Made by a program: the position numbers and the translations under genes. Of a DNA stretch of 64,000 nucleotides, positions 21,549-33,429 are shown piece after piece (the first letter of the stretch is position 1; each line of letters begins with the position of its first letter). This stretch comes from Nematostella vectensis. Lineage: Eukaryota; Cnidaria; Anthozoa; Actiniaria; Edwardsiidae. The stretch covers positions 4,711,501 through 4,775,500 of the forward strand of contig NC_064035.1 in NCBI RefSeq assembly GCF_932526225.1, in the 5' to 3' direction. The notes beneath the pieces are model-generated. The model was not told where the DNA came from and made no database searches. It was given only the letters and a program-made list of their open reading frames with translations.

Positions 21549-23733
21549 TTAACTCCTTCTTAGAGCATCAAACTTGTTTTCTAGGTCAAGTTTTGGACGT
21601 CTGTCAGCAGGGTTTTCTGCTGTTCGTGATCCATGCTTGACTGGCTCAAAACTCTTGCTGCCAGCTGGCTCTTTACTAAACACAAACAAAACCAAAAAAT
21701 AATAAGTTCAATAACATGGAGGAAAGACGACCACAAAAAAAGTACAACTTGGGCTTGAGAAGAAAACTATCAAAATTGAGTCCTTTATGTAAGTGTTTGT
21801 ATTGTGCCTATGCTCACATAATGCAGTAAATTAAAATTTATAAGCCTTCCATGGTTAATAGACTAAGTACTACAGGTTCAAGAAAGTCCTGATTTATTGT
21901 GGGTTTTGAAACAAGTCATGATACAGTACATATACATACAGTTTATACAGTGCACGCTTTGACAGTACCTTTTGTTAGCTTGTGCTGCATGTTGCAAAGA
22001 TGGAAAAGCAATCTCACTTCCAATTTCTGGGGCTTTGCCTTTAACACCACCACTCATGGCTGTTCTAGTCCTCATTCCTGGGGGCCTATAGGCGGCAGGG
22101 GGACGGTACACACCCCCTGTCACTTTACCACATTCTGGCTCAGGCTCATTCACAGGCTCTGGAATGGAAATGAAAAGAATTGAGTTGATACAACAAATTG
22201 TGATTGCCTAGTCAGTCAATAAAGTATTCCTTTTGGAAAGATAGGGGGGATGCATCATGTCGTAGTTAGTGATAAGTTTCAATTACATCTCTAATTTGCA
22301 ACTGCTGGCCAGTGTGGACTGTCATGAGCCAGGGGCGTCTCTTAGGGTGCAGGGGAGGTAGGGTGAGTGTAAACCCCCTTTTGCTGACATAAAGTTACTA
22401 ATTTATTGATAGGATTATTAAATATATTTTTTAAGCTACCCATGACTGCTCACACACACAGTCAGGGTCTCATGGATACGCTCCTGTAAAACCCTAAATT
22501 ATGAACATGAGGTTATTTGTTCAAATTACCATCTTGTGTGGGTGCTGTTCCAGATTGCCAGGGGTTGTTTGATTTGTCTTTTCTCTGGCCCCCATCCCCA
22601 TTCTCATCGTTTTCCTCTTGTTCACAGCTTTCTGCCCCTTCCTGTTCAGACTTCTCCCTTTAAATATCATAAGACAAGTTTATTTAGATTCTGATTCAGG
22701 GGCATGGGGCTGAATGTTGTAATTTACCCAGAAGTGACAGGGTCTTCATTCACCATCTCCATGTTTTCATACAACTCTTTGTGATACCAGCGTGAAACCA
22801 AGGTCAAGGGGAAATCCTCCCCATCTTGTTTACAATTTTGCCCCCTCACCTCAGTAGTGGGAAGACATTTGGAAGGCAGACAAAACAGAAACCTGTTTAT
22901 GATGTCATAATTTACCTAGGGGTGGTTTAACTGAGGGGTGGACATGGACTAGTGCGGTACTTCCCTTTCTCCAGAGGCTATGAATTTTGTAAGTGGTTAT
23001 CTATATTTACTTGTTCATAATACAAATTTTAAGATTTAGTGAGTTGACTTACGAGATCTGTAGAGTCTGTATTCTGAGGCCTGAGTAATCTTTCTCAGCA
23101 GGCTGTTGAAAATCAATCCAATCTTCTTCTTCCTGAAAGAATGGGATTTTTTCCTTCACAGTTATGTTGAAATTGATCTTAACATTTAACGTAAAAACCG
23201 TGTGGTCTCGCCGTGATCGATGTGTGTAGAAACGCCTTTTCATAATAAAAACCTAATGCAATGAAAAATTGAAAAAGAAATCCGAACTGAAATTGAAATA
23301 ATTGTTAAAAAAAACAATACGGCAACTAATTGACTAGCGAATCTTTGTGCCCGCCACATAATAAAATTATACAGAAAATCATGAATAAATGTTTAGCTCT
23401 CGATGTGTCGCCTTTGTATAATTGAACTTGGCGCACGTGAGCCGAGGGGAAATCGAACGATCCCCAAGCACGACTTAACCGGCTTGTTTGTTCCTCAGCA
23501 ATAACAAAATCCACCTTTCTTGACGACACAGTAATAGCTTTAACTCTTACCTTTTTGGAAGCGGTATGGTTCGAAGACGATGACCTTTTGTTGGTCTGTT
23601 CTTTTGTTTTTTCGCTTTCCTTCTTGGTCGAGCCGACTTGCTGTGTGATTGCTTGGGATGTGGTGAACTTATTTTTTCCTTTCTTTGCCTTCTTCTTTGC
23701 GAAAAAATCCTCAAGCGACTTATCTTCAGACAT
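21549..23733 (-). CDS. CDV3: CDV3 homologue
   Basis: Cytoplasmic protein of unclear molecular role, conserved in animals. Minus-strand exons: 23733-23551, 23132-23053, 22657-22530, 22158-21969, 21675-21549; phases join to 235 aa (human protein about 258). Family landmarks in order: N-terminal MSEDKSLEDFFAKKKAKK, DYSGLRIQTLQIS, an acidic middle, NNPWQSGTAP, TGGVYRPP with PPGMRTR, PEIGSEIAFPSLQ, KSFEPVKHG and a C-terminal LDLENKFDALRRS. The start at MSEDKS was chosen over an upstream in-frame ATG at 23859 because the family begins there. Shares its promoter region with HINT3. Confidence 0.9.
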
Positions 23734-23939
23734 TGTTCTGCAAGGCAAAGTGACCGGACAATAAGCCGGGCAGAAGGAAGGCAGAATAAGTCGTTTTATA
23801 TCTTTTTGAGATTTTTTTACATGTGGATTTCGAAATCCTCGGGCAAAAGGACTGGACACTGAGAGCTTAGTCTCCTCTCTTTCACCTTATCACGAGGTCA
23901 CCAGCTGTTCCGGGAACTGGGTACGAAAAGTAATATAAG
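23734..23939. promoter_or_regulatory. Divergent CDV3-HINT3 promoter interval
   Basis: Only 206 bp separate the opposed start codons of CDV3 and HINT3, so the two transcripts very likely share one bidirectional promoter. No TATA box stands out. Confidence 0.55.
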
Positions 23940-24431
23940 ATGGCTTCAGAAGACGAAAAGTTGAAGAAATGTGTTTTCTGCAAAATTTCATCGAAAGAAC
24001 AAGAAACAAGAGTAATATACGAAGATGAGGAAACGTTAACCTTTAAAGATCTTCGCCCAGCCACAGATCATCACTATTTAGTGATTCCTAAACAACACTA
24101 TGGCAACCCAAAATCCCTAACTGGCGATGACCTTCCGCTCGTCGAAAAGCTGATGGATGTCGGGAAAAAGGTTCTCGTTCAGCAAAATGCGAACACAGAG
24201 GATACTGTCATTGGTTTTCATTGGCCTCCATTTAACTCGATTCAGCACTTGCATTTGCACGTTATTTCAGACGCGTCGCAGATGAGGTTTGCGTCACGGC
24301 ACATCTATAGGCCAGGAAGCTGGTGGTTTGCGACCGTGGATTGGATGTTAGAACACCTCAAGAAAATGAAATCAGCACAAATAAATACTAAAGACTCTGT
24401 AACGACTGAAGAAAATATCCAAGAATCGTAG
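23940..24431 (+). CDS. HINT3: HINT3-like histidine triad nucleotide hydrolase
   Basis: HIT-superfamily enzyme that hydrolyses phosphoramidate and acyl bonds on nucleoside monophosphates such as AMP-lysine adducts. Single exon, 163 aa (human HINT3 about 182). Seen: CVFC (11-14) near the N-terminus, DLRPATDHHYLVIP in the substrate-binding region, and the catalytic histidine triad HLHLH (103-107). The C-terminal WWFATVDWMLEHL stretch aligns with the HINT3 tail and separates it from HINT1/2. The tail after about residue 145 is polar and variable. Start at MASEDEK: the preceding bases end in AAGATGG context. Confidence 0.93.
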   Translation: MASEDEKLKKCVFCKISSKEQETRVIYEDEETLTFKDLRPATDHHYLVIPKQHYGNPKSLTGDDLPLVEKLMDVGKKVLVQQNANTEDTVIGFHWPPFNSIQHLHLHVISDASQMRFASRHIYRPGSWWFATVDWMLEHLKKMKSAQINTKDSVTTEENIQES

Positions 24432-26379
24432 ATCCATCATTATTTTTTTTTTTACTTTACATTCTGAATTAACCCTTGCCAGGGGTGGATCCAAAAGTCA
24501 AGTAGGGTGAATCAATTTTTTCTTTCGTGGGTTCCTTAAATTTCTTGATATTATTTTAGCAAAATATCTAAAAATAGGTATCCACCTATGTTTTCCCTAA
24601 CTCTACATTTGGCAGACAGGGAGGGCACTATTCTCAGTGAATAATGTTTATTGCATATGAATTTCAAAGTAAAGGGGGGGGGGAGGTGAATAGCGGTATG
24701 TAAATCTGCTGATCCACAAGATATTTTTAGATCCGCATGGTTTGACAGATAAACAATAGCATCGATTGAAATTCATTTAAAACCCGAAATTCGACTGTCA
24801 AAGCAGTCGAAATCCGTGCCCAAATTGTCAACAGATCCGTGATCCGCCGTATTTCCAAAATCCGCCAATCCGCTGAAATAATCATCAAAATCCGTAATCG
24901 GTGAGCATTACGGGGCTGAATCTGTCAATCCGCGAACCTATTCACCCCCCCCCCCCATAAAGGGTTCAAGCAGATGCATTATGTGACCAATTGGAGTGCC
25001 TTCTACCCCACCCCAGGCCCCACTGACTGCTCTACCATCCCTGCATGCATAACTTTTTCAGTTTGCAAAAATCAAGCTAGCGGTGCTTAAAAAATGTCAA
25101 TTAACCACGCCTTTGTTATTGTTTACAATTGAAAATTCATTTTTTTATTTGCAAGGAAACATCAAAATAACAATCTATGAAAATGAAGTCTGATGCATTA
25201 TTGACAATATTTGATTGAAAATATCTAGGTCACTCGCTGGAATTAGCCAATGGTTTATGGCTGTGACTTGACATTGATTGGTAGCATAAAATGGGGGTGT
25301 GATTGGCCTGCTCAAAAACCAGTGGCCAATGTTTGGTGGTAATGATACATGATTGAACTATATTTGTTTGATAGCCAGTATGTTTGAAAATGAAACAAAA
25401 TAATAAGCATTACAATGTTTTGCTTTATCAAACTTTTTCAAACTCTGTTCAAATTTGCCATTGGGACAGATGTCATTTTTCCTATGTATTCTGCATGCAT
25501 TTTGTGACTCTTCTGAAGCAGTTCCTCCCACCCCCCCTATCTACGGCCATGCCGCCCACTTGATGCCAACATAGCTATAGTTATATGCTTTTTTAACAAT
25601 AAGCGCTAATTTATAACCAAATTCGTTTTTTTTTTACCTCAGCAAATCCAAAATCTTTGTCTAGTTTTGGAATAGCTCGTAGTCAATGAGCCATCTACAC
25701 CAATCAATAGCCTTCATGTTTTCATTGCTTAATCACAAACCACTTGACTGCACAAAGCAGCCATCAAATGGTTTGAAGTGTCTCTGGTATACAAACACCC
25801 TGAGGGTTTGACAAGATTTGGTCACATGGATCTTCTCTTAGTTTCCACCTAGTTCCAGGTCAGGGAGACAAAGCAGACAAGTGCTGTACTTGTCAGAGTT
25901 ATGTACAGCCACTCTTGTTTGCCTCATCTAGGAGATCCAAAAGCCAACATTCTTCAGAGTAGGTTTATCAGTATGAGAAATCCCAATGGACAAATAAAAT
26001 TGCAGTACCCTGGTCTGGATGGTACGTTAGTAAATGAAATTTGGTGAAGAAATTTGGTGGAGACGAGGTTGCAATAGACTCCAACTAGATAGTCACAAAG
26101 GCATGGATGAATTTTAGCACAATGTGTGTTGTGAACAACCATTTAAACCACTGAGATAAACAAAAGAGGATTAGTTATAATTATTTTCAAACATGGGTTT
26201 TTCGCACTGCAAAATTGTTGTTTAGTGAATCCGCTAAAAATATCTCCTCCAAATCTCTACAAATTGTGATACATTTTCCCCCAACGAAACCTGCAATATG
26301 CCCCCTGCAGCTTTTATGTTGATCTTGTACTGTCACGTGACCATACCGGTTCTTGGAGATAAAAACATTTTCGACCATC
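24432..26379. other. HINT3-GPD intergenic region with a G/C-run hairpin element
   Basis: No gene recognised in about 1.9 kb. At 24672-24962 a G run followed by GTGAATAGC faces CCTATTCACC followed by a C run, the ends of a ~290-bp inverted-repeat element containing several ATCCG motifs. The region just downstream of HINT3 (24478) begins with GCCAGGGGTGGATCC, resembling the dispersed CAGGGGCGGATCC ends. The rest is AT-rich and unremarkable. Confidence 0.5.
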
Positions 26380-29300
26380 ATGGCCGAAGAAGGACGAAAA
26401 CGCGTGGCTATCATAGGCTCTGGAAACTGGTGAGTCGCTCTTGTATCCTTCTAAATAGCAGTTTTTCTAATTTAACATATCGCTATAAACGTACGGTAGT
26501 AGCTATGTAATTATACTACTGTAAATTGTGCATTTTCAGGGGATCTGTCATAGCTCGAATAGTCGGCCAAAATGTCAAAGAACATAACGATGTCTTCTTC
26601 GAGGGTGTCGAAATGTATACATACGAGGAACTTGTCGATGGAGTGAAACTTACAGAGATAATAAATACAAAGCACATGAACGTGAAATATCTACCGGACT
26701 TCTTGATTCCCGAAAACATCGTAAGTACAACAATACCAATATCAGAACTCAAGTACACATTTCACTTTCAGCTGTTTAGCAAATTTGCCTATCGAAAATG
26801 GTTTTTTGTTTTGTTTTTAACGATTTCTTTTTCTTTATTGCGCTATAATGATGTCTTCTTTTTCTTTCTTTTTTTGTTCTAATTAATATAGGAGTATTTT
26901 TGTAATAATTGCTATTGTAGTATGGTGATTGATATTAGAAGATTAAAGTTGATTAAAGTTTATATTTCTTTCGTCATTTTCAATTGATTTGGGTGACAGG
27001 ACCTCAAACGAGATACAAAGCCGGCTTACCAGCCGAGCATAATTATAGGATCTTTTTTCATAGACACCATCATCTCTTACAATATATAACAAAGATCTTT
27101 GAAATATGGGGAGAGTAAAAATTTGAATACTGCCTCTCTTTCCCCTTCCTCTCCAATATATTAAGCCCTCCTTGGTGTCATTTTCAAGTAAGCCTCAATA
27201 CCTCCATTAACCCCTCCTTTTCTCTAAAGATAACAAAATGTTAACATGACAAATTCCCAAGAGTATCAGTGATTTCATTGCTTCATTTAAACTTGATGTT
27301 TTTTAGCTAGTACAAAAGTCATATATAAGCAGTATATTTGTTAAAAAGCCTCTTTGCAGCAGCTTTCCTGTGCTGATATTTGATGGAAAATTGTCTACTT
27401 GACTGACATTTACCTTAAGTTCAGTTTCCAAACATCCTTTAGATGCTGCTCATGCTTTTGAGGGTTGCACTTTGCATACAATTTTTAGTAGTCATTTTCG
27501 TAGTCAAATGACACACTCAGACCTGTAGACAACAGGGCCGGATCTAGCTTTTTGCTAAAGGGGGTTCATACCTGTCAACTCTCCCGCATTAGGTGGGAGT
27601 CTCAAGATTTTGGACCCCTTCTCCCGCTCTCCTGCGTTGAGCACCAAATCTCCCGCTTTTTACGATTTTTATCGCTTCCGAAAAATTATTCCATAGAAAA
27701 TCGTCATTTTGTCTATTTTCTATTAAAATATTTGAAACAAAATACCCTTGCGTAGCTCAATTTATCTAACACTCTCGTGCGATCTATAAGTGGATTTGTT
27801 CGCGAGAGCTTTCTATACGGCAAGCGCCTGCAAGGTTAAACCCACCCCTCCCCCCAAAAAAATGAATATACCCCACCCTCCCCCAAAAAAATTCTCAAGC
27901 CTTGAGATTTTCGGAGGTTGACAGGTATGGGGGTTTTAGCTCAGTGACAGAAAGGGGGGTAACTTTTTTGTTACATATGGCTTTCTGGGATGGTCAAATA
28001 CTATTATTTCTTTCCATATGATCCCTATGACTGTTTTTCCTAGCATGCTAACCCAGATGTGGTGGAATGTGTGAAGGATGCAGATATTCTTGTGTTTGTT
28101 GTCCCCCATCAGGTAAGATGATGAGTAATTCTTAATTAGATTTAAAATGATTCTGAAATTAAGATGAGTTATTGGTCGGAGTTTATAAAAAAATTGAGCT
28201 AGCTATGCATGTTCTTATCAGACTGATTAGTGCATTATTAAGTGGTCATGTGTCAAAAGATCTAACTCTTTGGGGGGCTTTCTACAATAATGTTAGAGGT
28301 CACTCTTTAACAATACAAGTGCCCTTATATTTCATATTTTCCAGTTTGTCAGAAGAGTATGTGAGATGATGAAAAACTTTTTGAAGCCCAATGTAATCGC
28401 CATTTCACTGATAAAGGTAACTACTGTACGAATACAAAACAGCCAGTATGTTCTTTGTAACAGTACCATATTCATTTTTAATTCCTGTCAACAGTTTGGC
28501 ATCCCCTGTAAGTTTATGAAAATCGATGCAAATTCTGCTCAGATTACGACATGGAAGCAGCATCGCAGAGACAGTATTAACCGAATGGCTGTCTTAAAAC
28601 GTCAGAGGAGTTTACGGGCAAGTATTATTGCAAAAAGATTACTTATGCAAATTCTGTGCTTCTAAATGTCATAATCTGAGCATAATGATGATTGAAATAG
28701 AAAGTTACTTTCTGTGCTATAGTGAATTTTATCTTTTCATCTCCCTGCGTCTAAGGCACAATGGTATTTTTTGGCACATTTTCTTAGGAGTATGTTCATC
28801 ACTGTTCTTTTAATTCTTATCGCCAGACAGCTTATGTATTTTGTAAAGGCATTTCCTCTATGTACACAAAAATTTATTTATATTTAATTTATTTAGTATA
28901 ATGCTAGTAAAATTTATTTATATTTAATTTATTTAGTATAATGCTCTTATTTTTTCTTTAATACTCTCTAGGGTTTGGATCACACTAAAACTGGCCTAAC
29001 GTTAGTGTCAAATGTCATTAAAGAGGCATTAGACCTTCCAGAAGTTAGCGTATTGATGGGTGCTAATTTAGCCAAGGAAGTTGCCAGAGAGCTGTTTGGA
29101 GAAGCAACTATTGGTAAGAGGGGAAACACATCAGGGGCAGATCCAGACAGGTGCAGCATGAATGACTCTCTTAATCAACTCCCAAAACCTCCTTGCTTAG
29201 ATCTGCCAATATCCAATATCTAGCGGGGGCTTTTTTCCAGCTGTTTGTAAGTTTGAACATTGACCTTAGCTTTGAAGGTAGAATAATTATTTAATTTTTA

Positions 29301-32300
29301 CCAAAGTTAGTCTATGGACAAACAGGTATCCCCCATGGGAAAAAAAACTGGTCAATGGCAAAAAAAGCCATTCTTTCATATAATATATTCATGTAATCTG
29401 CTCCCCTTCTACTAAAAGATCATAAAAGCATAGTGGCAAGCAATGGATAGTCTCATTCTTATTCAAGATATTGAAGGTTGACATGTTTTTGTGTGTAAAA
29501 GCCTCCATAGTAACCCAATTCCCTTAGGCAACTTGATCACATGACTTTATGTGTGGCAAATTTAAGCCAAAATTAAAACAGACATGACTGTGCCCGTAAC
29601 ACCAGAGAGCGAGTTTACTTCCGGTCGATAATGTAAAAATCTCCGATGATTTTTAACGGAAAACATGAAAAAATATTTCAAAATATTGAAAGCATGGGTT
29701 TGAATGGATGGCCTGTTTAATATCTCGGATTTTAATAGATTATTTTGTCTTTTAACGGTTGAGGTTTCTGCGGACCTCCGTAAGTAAACTGGTGACAATG
29801 CGGCTTTAAGATAAGCCCTTTCTGACGAAGAATCTTTCTGGCTTATTTTTAAGCAGTGAATAAGTTGCTTTTTGTGTTAATATTTTTCCTCTAAAAGTCT
29901 TAGTGCACTCTTAGTATGCCATCCAAAAAGGCATGTGATCTGTTAGTGCAAGTCACATCCTATTATTAACATAGACATGCTTCCATCGTTTTGCAATCCT
30001 TTGTGTTGTGCCAGGTTGCCGTGTAAAGGAGGATGGCCCACTTCTCAAGCAACTATTTCACACACATTACTTCAAAATAAACGTTGTTGAAGACGCAGAT
30101 ACCGTGGAGCTATGTGGAGCCTTAAAGGTGAAAAATAATCACATTTAAACCTTGTTGGGTTTTTCTCCTGTTATTGATCTTATTTTTATTTCTGAGATGG
30201 AAAATTATTTCTAACTTAAATGAAAGGGAGGAGGAAGAAAGAACAAATTAATTTAGTTGTATTAAACCAAGTGGTTGCAACTGGATTTATGACCTATGAT
30301 CAAGTTTTAATCCTGTAAAAACATACCTTCCATGGACTAGGTCACATGATCATGATCTGAAGAAAAAAACTGTTCTTTGTTCCTCCTTAAAACCCTTAGC
30401 CCTTTCTCTTATAAAGCCCATATACATAAAGATATATCATATCATATATTGTGATTGATCAATTTTACCTGGTTTAAACCATTTCTGAAGCTTTACAGTT
30501 ACACTTCATGTTTCTATTATAGAATGCAGTTGCGATTGGGGCGGGTATTGTTGATGCCCTTGGGTGAGTAACTTAATGATTATTTGGTCATGGTGTTGGG
30601 AGACAGAAACAAGTAGCGATTGTGAACGTGACTTGGTAGTAATGACCTACTAGAGTTTTTTTTCTGTTTTGTAGCATGGGAGATAACACAAAAGCTGCGA
30701 TTATTCGCATTGGCTTGAAGGAGATGATAGACTTTGCTAACCGTTTCTATGAAGGAGTTCAAATTGAGACTTTCTATGAGTCGTGTGGCGTAGCTGATCT
30801 CATAACCACATGCTATGCTGGACGCAACCGACTAGCAGGGGAGGAATTCATCAAGTCAAAGAAGGTCAGAACAGGCACCATAACCACAGTTGCATGTGCT
30901 TGACAAAATGTTCATATCACAGATTTACATGGTTGAAAAGATCTTGCCCACCATAATTCAACACCAAACTTCTGATGTAATGGAGGAAAAAATGCTTCAC
31001 TACACATATGAATGAATTAACATGGAGTTATCCTCACCTCATTTGCATGTTAAACTACAGCACCTCCACACAGTAGCAAGCATGCGTCACACAAGCACAT
31101 TATTGGCAAAATATTATTTAATCAAATGCTGGGTTATACAGCCATGTTTGTTGTGTCATTTGTTATAATTGATCCTTTATTATGTTTTTACTTGGCAGTC
31201 GTTTGACCAAGTGGAACAAGAGATACTTGGAGGCCAGAAGCTCCAAGGACCACACACAGCTTACGAAGTCTATCAAGTCTTGAAGGAGAACAACTTGACA
31301 GAAGAGTAAGTAGTTGCATAGTTGCAATAATTTCCATCCACCCCCGCCCCCCAATCCCTCCCTCCCATCCACCCACTCCCATCCCATCCCTCCTATCCAT
31401 CCCTCCCTCCTAACCATTTCTTCCCAATCATTTCTCTTTTCCTTCCATCCCATCCCTACCTCCTAACCATTCCTTCCCATCCCTTCCTCCAACCATTCCT
31501 TCCCAATCATTCATCTTTTCCTTCTATCCCTCCCATCCCATCCCTCCCTCCTAACCGTTCCTTCCCATCCCTCTCTCCTAACCATTCCTTCCCAATCATT
31601 CTTCTTCCTACCATCCCTCCCTCCTAACTATTCCTTCCCATCCCTCCCTCCCATCACTCCCTCCTAACCATTCCTTCCCATCTCTCACTCCCCTCCCACC
31701 CTCCTAACCATTCCTTCACATCCCTCACTCCAATCCCACCCTCCTAAACATTCCCTTACTCCCATCCCTCACTCCAATCCCACCCTCCTAACCATTCCTT
31801 CCCATCCCTCACTCCAATCCCACCCTCCTAACCATTCCTTCACATCCCTCACTCCCCTCCCACCCTCCTAACCATTCCTTCCCATCCCTCACTCCAATCC
31901 CACCCTCCTAACCATTCCTTCCCATCCCTCACTCCCCTCCCAACCTCCTAACTATTCCTTCCCATCCCACCCTCCTAACCATTCCTTCCCATCCCTAACT
32001 CCCATCCCACCCTCCTAACCATTCCTTCCCATCCCTCACTCCAATCCCACCCTCCTAGCCATTCCTTCCCATCCCTCACTCCAATCCCACCCTCCTAACC
32101 ATTCCTTCCCATCCCTCACTCCAATCCCACCCTCCCAACCATTCCTTCCCATCCCTCCCTCCCAACCATTCCTTTCCATCCCTCACTCCCATCCCTCACT
32201 CCAAACCCTCCCTCCTAGCCATTCCTTCCCATCCCTTACTCCCATCCCTCCCTCCCTCCCTCCCTCCCTCCCTCCCTCCCTCCCTCCTAACCATTCCTTC

Positions 32301-33429
32301 CCATCCCTAACTCCCATCCCACCCTCCTAACCATTCCTTCCCATCCCTCACTCCAATCCCACCCTCCTAGCCATTCCTTCCCATCCCTCACTCCAATCCC
32401 ACCCTCCTAACCATTCCTTCCCATCCCTCCCTCCCAACCATTCCTTTCCATCCCTCACTCCCATCCCTCACTCCAATCCCACCCTCCTAGCCATTCCTTC
32501 CCATCCCTCACTCCAATCCCACCCTCCCAACCATTCCTTCCCATCCCTCCCTCCCAACCATTCCTTTCCATCCCTCACTCCCATCCCTCACTCCAAACCC
32601 TCCCTCCTAGCCATTCCTTCCCATCCCTTACTCCCATCCCTCCCTCCCACCCTCCTAGCCATTCCTTCCCATCCCTCACTCCAATCCCACCCTCCTAACC
32701 ATTCCTTCCCATCCCTCACTCCAATCCCACCCTCCCAACCATTCCTTCCCATCCCTCCCTCCAATCCCACCCTCCTAGCCATTCCTTCCCATCCCTCCCT
32801 CCCATCACTCCCTCCCAACCATTCCTTCCCATCCCTCCCTCCAATCCCACCCTCCTAGCCATTCCTTCCCATCCCTCCCTCCAATCCCACCCTCCTAACC
32901 ATTCCTTCCCATCCCTCCCTCCAATCCCACCCTCCTAGCCATTCCTTCCCATCCCTCCCTCCAATCCCACCCTCCTAACCATTCCTTCCCATCCCTCCCT
33001 CCAATCCCACCCTCCTAGCCATTCCTTCCCATCCCTCACTCCAATCCCATTAGTTATTTCTTCATATCAGCATAAAATTTGATTGTGAAATTCAAAAGAG
33101 CAATAATTTTATCTTAGCTATATGTCCACAGCCTTACCACCCTAAGGTGGTGTGAAATTGTGTATGTAATGGCATCACGTATGATCGTCGATCGGCTCAC
33201 AGTTAACATCAGAAACATCTAGTAGTTTGCTCTTGAAACGCAAATGCCCTACAATTAAATACGCAATATCACACAAACTTAGGATGGCAAGCCTGTGATA
33301 TGTCTCAACTGTTCATGCAAAGTGGTGTTTTTCTGTTGTAGCTATCCACTTTTCACCTCGATCTACAATGTGTGTTTCGAAGGCCACACGCCGACTGAAA
33401 TGATGGAGATGTTAAAGTGTCACTTCTGA
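26380..33429 (+). CDS. GPD1: Glycerol-3-phosphate dehydrogenase [NAD+], cytosolic
   Basis: Interconverts dihydroxyacetone phosphate and sn-glycerol 3-phosphate with NAD(H), linking glycolysis to lipid synthesis and the glycerophosphate shuttle. Ten exons: 26380-26429, 26540-26720, 28044-28112, 28345-28416, 28972-29113, 30015-30127, 30523-30563, 30675-30864, 31199-31305, 33342-33429; phases join to 350 aa (human GPD1 349, GPD1L 351). Seen: Rossmann GSGNWG (13-18), Lys124 before GLDHTK, catalytic Lys209 in [36 protein letters not shown] with substrate-binding Arg273, and GQKLQGP. No mitochondrial targeting sequence or FAD domain, so it is the cytosolic soluble type. GPD1 versus GPD1L cannot be distinguished. 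AATAAA at 33607. Intron 9 holds a 1.7-kb C/T minisatellite. Confidence 0.95.
27561..27935. mobile_element. 363-bp MITE with CATACCTGTCAAC ends and GGGGTT TSD, nested in another repeat
   Basis: Starts CATACCTGTCAAC (27567) and ends GTTGACAGGTATG (27929), a perfect 13-bp inverted repeat, flanked by GGGGTT on both sides. The insertion splits an older element whose left part reads CAGGGCCGGATCTAGC (about 27533) and whose right part has AAAGGGGGG (about 27952). In intron 2 of the GPD gene. No coding capacity. Confidence 0.75.
28871..28945. repeat. Two 40-bp direct repeats near the exon 5 acceptor of GPD
   Basis: AATTTATTTATATTTAATTT followed by ATTTAGTATAATGCT occurs twice with a 40-bp period, ending about 25 nt before the exon 5 acceptor at 28971. 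It does not include exon sequence. Confidence 0.7.
29562..29809. mobile_element. ~245-bp MITE, TTAAAGCCGCATTGTC family, copy 3
   Basis: The right end AAACTGGTGACAATGCGGCT plus TTAA is intact. The left end is diverged, with TTTACTTCCGGTCG and ACGGTTGAGGTTTCTGCGGA internal motifs shared with the other two copies. Lies in GPD intron 5. Confidence 0.55.
31326..33052 (+). repeat. C/T-only minisatellite (CCATTCCTTCCCATCCCTCA)
   Basis: About 1.7 kb of the plus strand almost free of G, made of units near 32-40 nt: CCATTCCTTCCCATCCCTCA followed by CTCCAATCCCACCCTCCTAA. It includes a perfect CCCT tetranucleotide run at about 32250-32285. Begins about 20 nt after the donor of GPD exon 9 and fills most of intron 9. 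The pre-mRNA would carry a very long pyrimidine tract; the template strand is G/A-rich. Confidence 0.95.

Noticed and set aside
31163-32818. Gly/Trp-rich minus-strand frames in GPD intron 9
   Set aside because: Translation of the C/T minisatellite; low complexity and repeat-driven.
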